A stretch of 64,000 nucleotides of DNA, taken from positions 310,001 to 374,000 of the forward strand of contig NZ_CP012100.1 in the NCBI RefSeq assembly GCF_001182785.1. Direction: 5' to 3'. The DNA comes from Bacillus thuringiensis. Lineage in GTDB: Bacteria; Bacillota; Bacilli; Bacillales; Bacillaceae_G. Under the pieces are notes generated by a model. The model had not been told where the DNA came from. It searched no databases and saw nothing but the letters and a program-made list of their open reading frames with translations. Position 1 is the first letter of the stretch, and each line of letters begins with the position of its first letter. The position numbers and the translations under genes are program-made. Of this stretch, positions 29,003-38,730 are shown one piece after another.

Positions 29003-30285
29003 CTTATTTAAAACTACATAGCCTTATCTTGGCTATAAACTCTTATTTAAAACTGCATAGCTTCATCGGGGCTATAAACTCTTATTTGAAACTACATAGC
29101 CTTATCTTGGCTATAAACTCTTATTTGAAACTATATAGCCTTATCACGGCTATAAGCTCTTACTTGAAACTACATAGCCTTATCTTGGCTATAAACTCTT
29201 ATTTGAAACTATATAGCTTTATCGGGGCTATACTCTTATTTAAAACTGCATAGCTTCATCGGGGCTATAAACTCTTATTTGAAACTATATAGCCTTATCT
29301 TGGCTATAAACTCTTATTTGAAACTACATAGCCTTATCTTGGCTATAAACTCTTATTTGAAACTATATAGCTTTATCTTGGCTATAAACTCTTATTTGAA
29401 ACTATATAGCTTTATCGGGGCTATACTCTTATTTAAAACTGCATAGCTTCATCGGGGCTATAAACTCTTATTTGAAACTATATAGCCTTATCTTGGCTAT
29501 AAACTCTTATTTGAAACTACATAGCCTTATCTTGGCTATAAACTCTTATTTGAAACTATATAGCTTTATCGGGGCTATACTCTTATTTAAAACTGCATAG
29601 CTTCATCGGGGCTATAAACTCTTATTTGAAACTGCATAGCTTTATCTTGGCTATTACTTCTTATTTAAAACTACATAGCCTTATCTTGGCTATAAACTCT
29701 TATTTGAAACTATATAGCCTTATAACAGCTATTACTTCTTACTTGAAACTATGTAGCCTTATCATGGCTATAAGCTCTTATTTGAAACTATATAGCCTTA
29801 TCACGGCTATTACTTCTTACTTGAAACTATATAGCCTTATCACGGCTATAAGCTCTTACTTGAAACTATGTAGCCTTATCTTGGTTATAAACTCTTATTT
29901 GAAACTATGTAGCCTTATCACGGCTATTACTCCTTACTTGAAACTATGTAGTCTTATCATGGCTATAAACTCTTATTTGAAACTGCATAGCTTTATCTTG
30001 GCTATTACTTCTTATTTGAAACTATATAGCCTTATCACGGCTATTACTTCTTACTTGAAACTATGTAGCCTTATCTCGGCTATTACTTCTTACTTGAAAC
30101 TATGTAGCCTTATCTTGGCTATTACTTCTTACTTGAAACTATGTGGCTATAAGCTCTTATTTGAAACTATATAGCCTTATCACGGCTATTATTTCTTACT
30201 TGAAACTATATAGCCTTATCACGGCTATTACTCCTTACTTGAAACTATGTAGCCTTATCATGGCTATTACTTCTTACTTATAATA
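29003..30285 (+). repeat. tandem array of about 33 units of 39 bp (expanded iterons)
   Basis: Units of 39 bp (a few of 37-38) follow the pattern GAAACTATATAGCC, TTATCTTGGC, TATAAACTCTTATTT. Each contains the small inverted repeat ATAGCC-TTATCTT-GGCTAT. Units are similar but not identical. Because 39 is divisible by three, artificial open frames with a 13-residue repeat (NSYLKLHSLI) appear at 29029 and 29626; they lack ribosome sites. The unit aligns with the iterons at 30320-30895, so the array looks like an expansion of Rep-binding sites. It has no unique spacers and is not a CRISPR array. Confidence 0.85.
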
Positions 30286-30319
30286 ATGAATAGCTATATT
30301 GTGGTTATAATTTCGTAAT

Positions 30320-30895
30320 TTATGAAACGTTATAGCTATATGATGGCTACAACTTTAAAAAAATGAAACGAGAATATCCTGAAAATCATTCGACTAAAAA
30401 AAATTTTATTCTATGCAATTTACTAATAAACGTTGATATAAAGCCATTTCATTAAATATGAAAGAAAAAACAATAAAATCATTATAGCTATATGATGGCT
30501 ACAACTTTCACTTTTAAACTTCAAAAAACCTATATATACCAAGGGTTACAGCAGCTTTCAATAAAATATAACTTGTTTTAAAAACATGAAACGTTATAGC
30601 TATATGACGGCAGGAAACATGAAACGAAATGAAACGTTTATAGCGGTATGATGGCCACAACTTTTCATTTAATAACAGTTATAACTCCCTATATATCAGC
30701 GTTTATACGAACTCTATGGAAATTTCTCATCCTACAAAAAACATGAAACGTTATAGCTATATGATGGCTACAGCTTTGAAGCAGAATTAGCTTAAAATCC
30801 TATGAAATCAATGGTTTAGAAAAATTTATCCTACTGCATACCACGTTTCATATTCAAAAAACTTCATAGCCCTATGGTGGCAACAAACTTTTTTT
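30320..30895 (+). repeat. dispersed iterons upstream of the Rep gene (origin candidate)
   Basis: About six copies of ATGAAACGTTATAGCTATAT followed by GATGGCTACAAC, near 30334, 30500 (5' part lost), 30588, 30629 (variant GCGGTATGATGGCCAC), 30742 and 30860 (TTCATAGCCCTATGGTGG). Intervening DNA is AT-rich. Iterons immediately upstream of a replication gene are the usual sign of a theta origin. Confidence 0.75.
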
Positions 30896-30896
30896 C

Positions 30897-30950
30897 ATGA
30901 AACGTCAAATCCCTTGTCCCCCAAGGGATTTGGGCACGTTTCATTTTTTT
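30897..30950 (+). terminator. long hairpin terminator or attenuator before the Rep gene
   Basis: Outer arms ATGAAACGT/ACGTTTCAT and inner arms CAAATCCCTTG/CAAGGGATTTG enclose TCCCC, followed by TTTTTTT. The outer arm reuses the iteron word. It lies about 115 bases before the Rep start, so it could limit Rep expression from upstream or be cruciform DNA at the origin. Confidence 0.7.
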
Positions 30951-31066
30951 ATTTTTCCTCTTAAAGGGACAGATTTCACCAGAATTCGATTTGATATAAT
31001 CAAAAATGAAATTCTATATCTAATTGTGGGGAAAACTGCAACTTAAAATAAAAGGAGGTGAAAAAG

Positions 31067-32776
31067 ATGGCGAAACCTTTCGTTATAAAGAACAAACGTA
31101 GTTTGAATGGTGAAACAACAACACCAGTAATTGTAACAATTAAATCATGGCAAAGGTTAGTAGAAGCTTTAGAAGGTAAGTATTACAGTTTTAAAGATAC
31201 TTATCTAGAAGACATTGTGGATTCAATGTCCTATGAAGAACGAATTGCAGATGAAGAGGGATTTGTTGAACAAGCAAAGCCATCTTTTTCACTGAAAATG
31301 AAAAAGATTGTAGATAAAGTAAGTGGATTTGATAAAAATGAGGGCAGAAAACATAAGCTATATGGTATTACAAATGCTGATGTAGAAGTATTTCTATTTC
31401 TTCATAAAAAATGTAATACATATGGTGAGCTTTCGCATGTATCGATCCACATGCTTTGGGAAGATTATAAAAATTATAAAGAAGCATTTGCACATATTCA
31501 CCACTCACAATTTTATGTAGCTTTGAAGAAGTTAAGTTTCCATAACATCATTACAATCGAAAATGAGTACAGTGGTAAATATAAAATCACCTTAACTGAT
31601 TTCATGAATAAAGAAACGAATAAAGCAAATGCATATACATTTATTAGCCCGATAGTATTTACCAAAGAATTCTTTGAGTTATCCATTGCAGCTAAGAAAC
31701 TATTCATGGATGTAGCAATGCAGCAGAAACGCGAAACTACCCTGAAACGTTCTTTATTCAAAGTTGATGAACAAGGAAACTCAACACACTTTGGTGGTAT
31801 GTATCGTTACTTACATAAGAAATACCCACATCAGATTCGTGCTGTACTTGAGGAATTAGAAACAAAACTTTCTGCTACTGGATCTCCTTTATTTAAAATT
31901 TGCAAGTTAGAAAAAGGGAAGAAGAATAAAAAGCAATACACAACATTGCATTTATCTGTACATCCTGATTTCTTATGCGCAAAAGAAGAAGGAGCAGAAT
32001 ACCGTGATCCATTTACACCACGAGATACATATAAGCGTAAAGCTAAATTCATAGAAAACTTGTTAGTTGAAATGAATATTGCTGAATTTGCAAAGGATAT
32101 GAACCAATTCATTAACGTTTTAAAACACTCCTGTCATCGTCAAATTCGCCAAGTAGTTCGTGGCTTACGGGAAATGATTGATCGACAAGAAGGATATCCG
32201 AAAAAGCTTGTTTATACACTAAGTAAATTATTAAAGCAATCTTCTCAATATCGTGTATTAGACACAGCTGCTAAAACTGGTATTTATCCTTTAATTACAC
32301 ACAATGTACCTAAACATGAACAAGAAGAGACCATTTTTAAATTTGGTACTCATTTTGCTATATACTCTTTACGCAATGTTCAAAAGCTATTCCGTAAAGC
32401 GCATGACCTGCTTCATGCGAAATATGCTGTACCTGTAACTATAGATGCATATCATCGTAATTACATGCAGTATCAAGAGGAATCACTATTTAGAAAATAT
32501 GCTTATGAACAAGGGGTAAATATTAACGCATATACAGCATTAGAAATTGAAATTCGCGAACTCTTAAAGGCTAGTGGACATAAAGGAAATCAAATCCCTA
32601 GTGATATTCGTGAACTGTTCATTGAAAAAATTGATAAATTGCCGAAGGAAAAGATTCGTGTAATTGAGGTCCCTGAAGACTTTGATTTAATTCCGTTTCT
32701 ACAATCTTTAGAAGCATATTACCGTTCAACAAATGAAATACCACATACGGTTGATCAGCTGCTTCCAGCAATGTAA
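31067..32776 (+). CDS. putative replication initiator protein
   Basis: A 569-residue soluble protein of a family I cannot name. Residues about 95-190 look like a winged helix (YGITNADVEVFLFLHKKC.., HSQFYVALKKLSFHNIITIENEYSGKYKITLTDF). A second basic helical region follows near residues 350-400 (HRQIRQVVRGLREMIDRQ). The start is ATG at 31067, 8 bases after AAAGGAGG; an earlier GTG overlaps that site. Its position just downstream of an iteron array and origin-like hairpin is the main reason for calling it a Rep. pXO1-type plasmids have been reported to carry a second replicon besides RepX/TubZ, which fits. A regulator is the alternative. Confidence 0.55.
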   Translation: MAKPFVIKNKRSLNGETTTPVIVTIKSWQRLVEALEGKYYSFKDTYLEDIVDSMSYEERIADEEGFVEQAKPSFSLKMKKIVDKVSGFDKNEGRKHKLYGITNADVEVFLFLHKKCNTYGELSHVSIHMLWEDYKNYKEAFAHIHHSQFYVALKKLSFHNIITIENEYSGKYKITLTDFMNKETNKANAYTFISPIVFTKEFFELSIAAKKLFMDVAMQQKRETTLKRSLFKVDEQGNSTHFGGMYRYLHKKYPHQIRAVLEELETKLSATGSPLFKICKLEKGKKNKKQYTTLHLSVHPDFLCAKEEGAEYRDPFTPRDTYKRKAKFIENLLVEMNIAEFAKDMNQFINVLKHSCHRQIRQVVRGLREMIDRQEGYPKKLVYTLSKLLKQSSQYRVLDTAAKTGIYPLITHNVPKHEQEETIFKFGTHFAIYSLRNVQKLFRKAHDLLHAKYAVPVTIDAYHRNYMQYQEESLFRKYAYEQGVNINAYTALEIEIRELLKASGHKGNQIPSDIRELFIEKIDKLPKEKIRVIEVPEDFDLIPFLQSLEAYYRSTNEIPHTVDQLLPAM

Positions 32777-33778
32777 TGATACAGCTCTCTATTTTTGAAA
32801 AAAGCAAAAGTGGAGGGCTATTCGTGTTGGAGATAGCATGTGAAGAGTATTATTTCAAACAAAACAGAGAGTAAGTTTTCAATTTTAATGATTACGGCTC
32901 TCTATTTTTTATGCAATTACATACAGTGCATGTGAAACAAAATGAGATATTCACAATTTCTAAGTTGTTTATTCTGAATTATCAATCTAATCATGTCATT
33001 TCATCTACAAAAAAGCAGAAATATTTTTTAGTATTCTGTTGATATCTTAATAATTTTGACCTGATGTGTATAAAATACAGCCTTAAGTACTGTTCTTATC
33101 ATGTTTTACTTCTAAATCTACTTAAAATCAGAAAAACATCTGTTAATTCCGTTTAAAAAGTGGATTCTGTTTCTAACTTTCAACCATTTGTTAATAAATT
33201 GTGTGTATTTTTTTACGAACTGTGGAAAATTTGTTCGTAAGTCAGCAAAATTTGCATTTATTATTTATTCAGTCACTCGCATCAAATTAACGATGATTAT
33301 ATGTAGTTTTTATATACCTACTTTACGATATTTTGTAGTTTTAAATCCTCATCCAGCTCATTAAGCACGTTCCCAGTATTTACTTTTTATGATTTTTTAC
33401 GGCTAGAGTAATTATGAACCCTTAGCACAGCAATGTTAGAACACGATTTTTTCTCTGTATAAAAGTTTTATCTTTTTTCTTTATATATATTAAAGATATA
33501 TATTATATTAGGTTTTAATATTGTGTAGTACTTACTATAGAGAATAGTTCCTGTGTATAGCCAATTTCATTTTTTAATGGAATTGGTTTTTTTATGGACT
33601 TTAATAAATATAATGTTTATTTTTAATTACTCTCAAAAACTTTGATATAAAAACATAAATTTTTTTATTTCTCTTAGATTTCCGAAAAAAATAAATCATA
33701 CTTAAAGTAGATAGTTGATTAGTGGAAATTACAATGAACTTTGTAATCTTCTAACCATTTAAAAAGAGAGGTGAAGAC
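32777..33778. other. 1-kb intergenic region before the transfer operon
   Basis: No gene seen. Two similar words GCTCTCTATTTTT lie at about 32785 and 32893. A strong terminator occurs at 33561-33593. The promoter of the transfer operon should lie between that terminator and 33760, but no clear -35/-10 pair stands out. A short RNA ending at 33593 is possible. Confidence 0.5.
33561..33593 (+). terminator. terminator upstream of the transfer operon
   Basis: CCAATT(T)C and G(G)AATTGG pair around an AT-rich loop and are followed by seven T. No gene precedes it within 780 bases, so it ends either a small RNA or a leader. Confidence 0.7.
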
Positions 33779-34885
33779 ATGGTAAAAAAGAAATCCCAGG
33801 AGAACGCCGAAAAAAAGAAATTTACATTCTTTAAAAAAGCAAAGGATACAACAACCCAAATATTAGATATGCAACAAGAAAATTCAGAAGCGCTTAAAGA
33901 AAAGAAGAAACGTAAAACAAGGGAGAAAGTTCCAGCGATAACAGGAAGAAAAGTAGGTAAGGTTACATTTTGGTGTGTGATGGGATTCGTGTTTGCAGGA
34001 AGCTCCCTTTCATTTATCCAACTTGCCGGTCCTCCTAGAGCAGTAGCTGTTCAGGAAAAGAAAAAGGAACCCGTAAAAATTAAAATGTCAGAAGCAGAAT
34101 TAATTGCATATGCAAATAGTTTTGCCGCTAATTATTTTAATTGGAAAGTTGATATGAATGTAGCTGAAGAGCGGAAAAAACGATTAGAGAAATTTCTAGT
34201 TGAAGGATCCGATGAGCAAGGTGGATTAAATAAGGATACTTTAAAAAACGCTTCTAGTACTTTAGTCAAATCGGAAGCAGTAGAAGTCCGGCAAAAAGGA
34301 AATGAAGCAGAAGTTACATTGAAAATCATTCAGAAACTAGAACCTGTAAATAATCCTGCACCTGGAACAACACAAGCCCCTGACATACCTAAAGAGCCAA
34401 AAGAAGTTACAAGGTACTTCTCTATTCCAATTTTAATGGAGAAAGGGAAGATGGTAGTCCCTAACAATCCTACAATCGTTCATGGAGAGAGAGAAAAGGC
34501 ACCTTATAAAATAGCCACTTTCAAATCAGAAGGACGAGAAATTAATACAGAAGCAGAAATTAAAAAAGTAGAACAATTTTTACAATCTGTATTTAAAGTG
34601 TATACAGAAGGAACACCTGAAGAAATTGCTTACTACTTTGAAAAAAGTAATATAACAAATGGACTAAAAGGTATTATGACATTTAGCAAATTAGAAAACC
34701 TACGAATTTATGAAGATAAGGATAAAGGATACAGAGTCTTAGTTGATGCTAAATTAAAAGACAATGATAGCAGCTTAGAGTACACATACACATATGATTT
34801 AAATCTTGTAAATAAAGATAACAAGTTTTCAATTAGCTCTATGAAGAAATTTGAAAACACATTAGAGAGAGTGGAGGGTAAATAA
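33779..34885 (+). CDS. TcpC/VirB8-like mating-channel protein
   Basis: A 368-residue bitopic membrane protein. A basic, Lys-rich cytoplasmic N-terminus (about 60 residues) precedes one membrane segment (VTFWCVMGFVFAGSSLSFIQ, about residues 62-82). Two tandem NTF2-like exterior domains follow, as in TcpC of pCW3 and VirB8. It is thought to assemble the channel at the membrane. ATG follows GAGAGGTGAAGAC. First gene of an eight-gene operon; the next start is 2 bases after its stop. Confidence 0.85.
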   Translation: MVKKKSQENAEKKKFTFFKKAKDTTTQILDMQQENSEALKEKKKRKTREKVPAITGRKVGKVTFWCVMGFVFAGSSLSFIQLAGPPRAVAVQEKKKEPVKIKMSEAELIAYANSFAANYFNWKVDMNVAEERKKRLEKFLVEGSDEQGGLNKDTLKNASSTLVKSEAVEVRQKGNEAEVTLKIIQKLEPVNNPAPGTTQAPDIPKEPKEVTRYFSIPILMEKGKMVVPNNPTIVHGEREKAPYKIATFKSEGREINTEAEIKKVEQFLQSVFKVYTEGTPEEIAYYFEKSNITNGLKGIMTFSKLENLRIYEDKDKGYRVLVDAKLKDNDSSLEYTYTYDLNLVNKDNKFSISSMKKFENTLERVEGK

Positions 34886-34887
34886 TT

Positions 34888-35178
34888 ATGGAGCTTTTGG
34901 GATTAGATATGGTTGCTCAGCAATTACCTGCTATAACAGATGCAGCGGTTCTAGGGAACATTAATTTTGGGGTAAATATTAAAAATTGGTTAGTAGCTCA
35001 GTTAGGTCCAATCTTTTTAGTTTGTGCAATCATCGGTGTAATTGTTCTACTTGTAAAACGACAAATGGCAGCTTTAATTGGTTGGCTGGTACTTTGTGCA
35101 ATTGTTTCAGTATTTGTATTCTCACCAGACGTATTTAAGGACCTTGGAACAAAATTATATAACTTAGTTTTCAAATGA
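34888..35178 (+). CDS. small two-span membrane protein, TcpD-like
   Basis: A 96-residue protein with two hydrophobic segments (about residues 35-55 and 62-82) joined by a short basic loop (VKRQMA), ending in an amphipathic helix. Size, topology and position between the VirB8-like and TcpE genes match TcpD-type proteins of Gram-positive transfer operons; a VirB2/pilin-like relation is possible. A GGAGGG site overlaps the end of the upstream gene. Confidence 0.65.
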   Translation: MELLGLDMVAQQLPAITDAAVLGNINFGVNIKNWLVAQLGPIFLVCAIIGVIVLLVKRQMAALIGWLVLCAIVSVFVFSPDVFKDLGTKLYNLVFK

Positions 35179-35209
35179 TAACTAATAAATTTTTAAGGAG
35201 TTGGTATAA

Positions 35210-35614
35210 GTGACTCAGAAACCGACTCGTAAGGAAGTAAGGACTTATAACTCTATTTGGGATATTCCAAAGAGTTTATATGGGATAAGGGACATAACAC
35301 TCCCTTTCCCAGTCCCTTACAGACAACTGGGAATCTTTGTTGGGACACTTTTAGTAATTATATTTCTAAATCAGTTTTTACCCTTAGGAGAGAATGTCTT
35401 TTTCAAATATTTAATATTACCTGGTGGTATAGCGTACTTCTTTGGAAATGTTGAATTAGATGGAAAGAGCCCACACAAATTTATATATCGATTCTTTGCA
35501 TTCACATTTGAAAGAAAGAAGTTGAGTCGTTATAAGGATACAACTGGTAATATTGGAAGCTATCAATATAAGACGGTAGTCCGGTTTAAGGATGATTCAA
35601 TTAAGAAAAAGTAA
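35210..35614 (+). CDS. TcpE-family (VirB3/PrgI-like) membrane protein
   Basis: A 134-residue protein with two close membrane segments (about residues 42-75), preceded by YNSIWDIPKSLYGIRDITLPFPVP, a pattern typical of the TcpE/PrgI family that partners the VirB4 ATPase. Basic C-terminus. Translation starts at GTG 35210 behind AAGGAG. It lies immediately upstream of the VirB4 gene as usual. Confidence 0.8.
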   Translation: MTQKPTRKEVRTYNSIWDIPKSLYGIRDITLPFPVPYRQLGIFVGTLLVIIFLNQFLPLGENVFFKYLILPGGIAYFFGNVELDGKSPHKFIYRFFAFTFERKKLSRYKDTTGNIGSYQYKTVVRFKDDSIKKK

Positions 35615-35673
35615 TTAATTAATCTATACAGAAGAATTATTTTAGTCTCATATTCTTCTCTAAGGAGGCACAA

Positions 35674-38214
35674 ATGAATCAGGTTGAATTTCCAGTCAAA
35701 TATTTTCATGATAATTTGATTTTTAACCAAGATGGTTCTTGCTGGGCGTATTATGAGGCATACGGGATTCCTTACGAATTTAAAGGAGACGATGATAAAA
35801 ATACGTTGTTTATGCGACAACTCGGTTTATTTTGGAATTATGAAGAAGAGAAACATCTACTAATGATTCCTGTTTATCAGAATTTCAAAGAAAAAGCCGA
35901 TGAGTTTAAAGAAACAGTAAGTGGTGAACTAAAAGAGCTGGCAATAGATCATACTGATGACGTTGTCCATGAGTTAGAAAGAAAATTTGGTAAAAACGCT
36001 GTAGAATATCGTTATTTTATAGGTGTGAAATTAAAAGTAAGACACATACAAGAAGGACTTAAGGAAATGCTTTATACAGCATTTCATACCTTTAAAAATA
36101 CTGCAGAACAGTTTGGATTACTTGGTGATACCAAAATATTAAAAACTGATTTAGAGATGTTTAAACGGGAATCTAGCGCTTTTAAAAACAAAATAAGAAA
36201 ACATTTAGCAGTAAGAAGTCTAGAAACAAATGAAACTCAATGGATTGTGTTACGAAACTTCTATCGTACATTAGAGGCACCTGTTACAGCAGGATGGACG
36301 CCCCCAGTAGTTGATGACGATTCTGCAATCTTTCCAAACCAAGAGAGTTTATTGCGCTTAACAGAATCAGAAATAGACGTTAAAGGAAGACATATAGAAA
36401 TGTCTCAAATCGGTTCTGATGGTTTAGAGTATCCAGCATATATGAGCTTTTTATCAGCATCGAAGATTCCATATACAATGGAATTTCCAGACCAAGAGTG
36501 GATGTATATGATCCAAAATATAGATTTCCCAATTGAACTGAGTGTTCGCACTGAAAATATTAACCATCGTAAAGCCCTATCCAAACTAAATAAAAAGAAA
36601 AAAGATTTAGAAGACCAAGAAGCACATGCAAGAGAAAATGCACAAACTGTTGGGCTAAACGTGTATGAAGGCGTTCAAGAAGCTACTGAATTACAAGCAC
36701 TTATACAAAAGACACGTATGCCATTAGTTAAAACATCGGTATCTTTCTGTATATGTGCTGAAGATTTAGATACAATGCGTCGAAATACCAATTCACTTAT
36801 TTCTATTTATAGAGAGATGATGATTGAACTAGTAAGGCCGTATGGAGATCAGTTCCTGCTGTTTAATGAATTTATCCCTGGTGCTAGAAGGTATGTAAAT
36901 GATTATATACACTTTATGGAGCCTGGAGTGCTTGCAGCCGGTATGTTTGGTGCAACACAAGATTTAGGTGATAATATCGGATTTTATATAGGTACAACTG
37001 GTATTTTAAACAAAGCAGTTTATATGACACCTTCTCTCGCAGCGACAAATACCGTTGCAAATCAAAAAACGAGCGCACTTTCAGTTGCAGTAACAGGAAG
37101 TACTGGTTCTGGTAAATCATTTGGAACAAACTTAATTGTTTACCTAGCGGTACTAGGAGGAGCCCAAACACTGATTGTCGATCCAAAAGGTGAGAGGGGG
37201 AACTGGACAGAAGATTTACACGGCTTAGAAGGTAAGGTAAATGTAATTACACTAGGGACTGATAGACGAGATGAAGGGAAACTAGACCCATTTATCATTT
37301 ATAAACATAGTCGGAAAGATGCAATTGAGTTAGCAATGACAATTCTTACTTTCATTACAGGTATTAAACCAGATAACTCGGAAAAATTCCCGCGCTTAGC
37401 TTCAGCTGTAGAATTCGTAGCAGGAATGGAAGAACCGTGCTTAACAGCTGTATCCCAATACCTTGAAGATAGTGAGGATAAAGTGGATCAACAATTAGCC
37501 GCTCATATTCAAGCTTTTGAGAATTTATCCTTTGCACACTTAATCTTTGGTGATGGAACAAATAGAGATATTGAACTTGATACGGCAGTAAATATCATAC
37601 AAATTCAGCATCTTGACATGCCAGACATTCAAAAAGATCCGAAAGATTATACCCTACAAGAAAATTTATCAGTTAGTATGTTGATGTCTCTATCTTCTTT
37701 TGCAAGAAAATTCTTTCAAAAGGATCCTACTAAATTCAAAATTGTTCTATTAGATGAAGCATGGGCAATCATGGGGACTTCTCAAGGGCGAGAGTTAGCT
37801 CGTAAGCTAGTTCGTGAAGGTCGTGCCTTAAACTCTGCAGTATACTTTGCTACTCAAAGTGCAAGTGACCTTGGAGATGAGACATTTAAGAATAATATCG
37901 GTATGAAGTTCTCATTCCGTAATACCGACAGTAAAGAGATTTCTTCAATCTTAGATTTCTTTGGATTACCTGATAATGAAGAAAATCATGCGATTATTAC
38001 TAATTTAGAAACAGGACAATGTTTATTCCAAGATATCCAAGGAAGAACAGGTGTTGTCACAATGGATGTAGTGTTTAAGGATTTATACGATGCATTCGAT
38101 ACAAGACCAAATGCAAGAAAGAATTATAGAAAGTCAAATGATGATGAAAAGCAGGAAGTTAATGCAACCTTTGTCGAAGAAGGGGGAGAAAAAATAAACG
38201 TAGGAGTGAGTTAA
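35674..38214 (+). CDS. VirB4/TcpF-like conjugation ATPase
   Basis: An 846-residue cytoplasmic motor of the mating channel. Walker A is GSTGSGKS (about residues 474-481), Walker B is IVLLDEAWAI (about 690-699), and the conserved motif FATQSASDL follows. The N-terminal half is the VirB4 domain that contacts VirB3/VirB8 partners. Full length. ATG follows AAGGAGGCACAA. The next gene starts one base after its stop. Confidence 0.93.
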   Translation: MNQVEFPVKYFHDNLIFNQDGSCWAYYEAYGIPYEFKGDDDKNTLFMRQLGLFWNYEEEKHLLMIPVYQNFKEKADEFKETVSGELKELAIDHTDDVVHELERKFGKNAVEYRYFIGVKLKVRHIQEGLKEMLYTAFHTFKNTAEQFGLLGDTKILKTDLEMFKRESSAFKNKIRKHLAVRSLETNETQWIVLRNFYRTLEAPVTAGWTPPVVDDDSAIFPNQESLLRLTESEIDVKGRHIEMSQIGSDGLEYPAYMSFLSASKIPYTMEFPDQEWMYMIQNIDFPIELSVRTENINHRKALSKLNKKKKDLEDQEAHARENAQTVGLNVYEGVQEATELQALIQKTRMPLVKTSVSFCICAEDLDTMRRNTNSLISIYREMMIELVRPYGDQFLLFNEFIPGARRYVNDYIHFMEPGVLAAGMFGATQDLGDNIGFYIGTTGILNKAVYMTPSLAATNTVANQKTSALSVAVTGSTGSGKSFGTNLIVYLAVLGGAQTLIVDPKGERGNWTEDLHGLEGKVNVITLGTDRRDEGKLDPFIIYKHSRKDAIELAMTILTFITGIKPDNSEKFPRLASAVEFVAGMEEPCLTAVSQYLEDSEDKVDQQLAAHIQAFENLSFAHLIFGDGTNRDIELDTAVNIIQIQHLDMPDIQKDPKDYTLQENLSVSMLMSLSSFARKFFQKDPTKFKIVLLDEAWAIMGTSQGRELARKLVREGRALNSAVYFATQSASDLGDETFKNNIGMKFSFRNTDSKEISSILDFFGLPDNEENHAIITNLETGQCLFQDIQGRTGVVTMDVVFKDLYDAFDTRPNARKNYRKSNDDEKQEVNATFVEEGGEKINVGVS

Positions 38215-38215
38215 C

Positions 38216-38698
38216 ATGGTAAAAACTAAACTAAAAAAATTAATGCTATCTAGTCTATGTGCTGGCGCTCTAATTCTGAGTGCTGCATGTGGAAATAGCG
38301 AAACAAATGTAGGGGAAGAAAAAGATAAACAGGGGCACACTCCTAGAGGAATAATGCTAGATTTTGTAAAAGCAGATTTACAACGGGATCATAAAACAAT
38401 ACTTAAGCTTGTAGTAGATGGAGAAAAAGATACTATATTAGATAAAAATCAAGGTCCTAAAAATAATTTGTCTTACAAAGATTATAAAGTAAAAGAGTAT
38501 ATAGTCGATAAGGATACGATTATGTATAACTTTATATCAAAAAAACCCCCTAAAAATATTGATAAAGAAATAAAGTGGATAAGGGTGGTTCGAACAGATA
38601 AAGGTTTTAAAGTACGTAGTTATGCTGCCCCTTATCGAAATGAAATCGATGAAGTAGCAAATACTAAACCGACAAATGAGTTTAGTTCGAAAGATTAA
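38216..38698 (+). CDS. lipoprotein of the transfer operon
   Basis: A 160-residue predicted lipoprotein with signal peptide ending in LSAAC. The mature part contains GIMLDFVKADLQRDHKTIL and a beta-rich region, suggesting a compact NTF2-like exterior domain. No named family recognised. It is tightly packed between the VirB4 and VirB6 genes, so a role at the outer face of the channel is likely (context inference). Confidence 0.75.
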   Translation: MVKTKLKKLMLSSLCAGALILSAACGNSETNVGEEKDKQGHTPRGIMLDFVKADLQRDHKTILKLVVDGEKDTILDKNQGPKNNLSYKDYKVKEYIVDKDTIMYNFISKKPPKNIDKEIKWIRVVRTDKGFKVRSYAAPYRNEIDEVANTKPTNEFSSKD

Positions 38699-38730
38699 TA
38701 GGTTTCCCATAAAAGGGGGAGTAACATGTA

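Noticed and set aside
29029..30174. Open frames with a 13-residue repeat (NSYLKLHSLI)
   Set aside because: They arise because the 39-bp DNA repeat is divisible by three; they have no ribosome site, break at unit-length changes, and the DNA unit matches the iterons.
29003..30285. CRISPR array
   Set aside because: The whole 39-bp unit repeats without unique spacers, and no cas gene is present.
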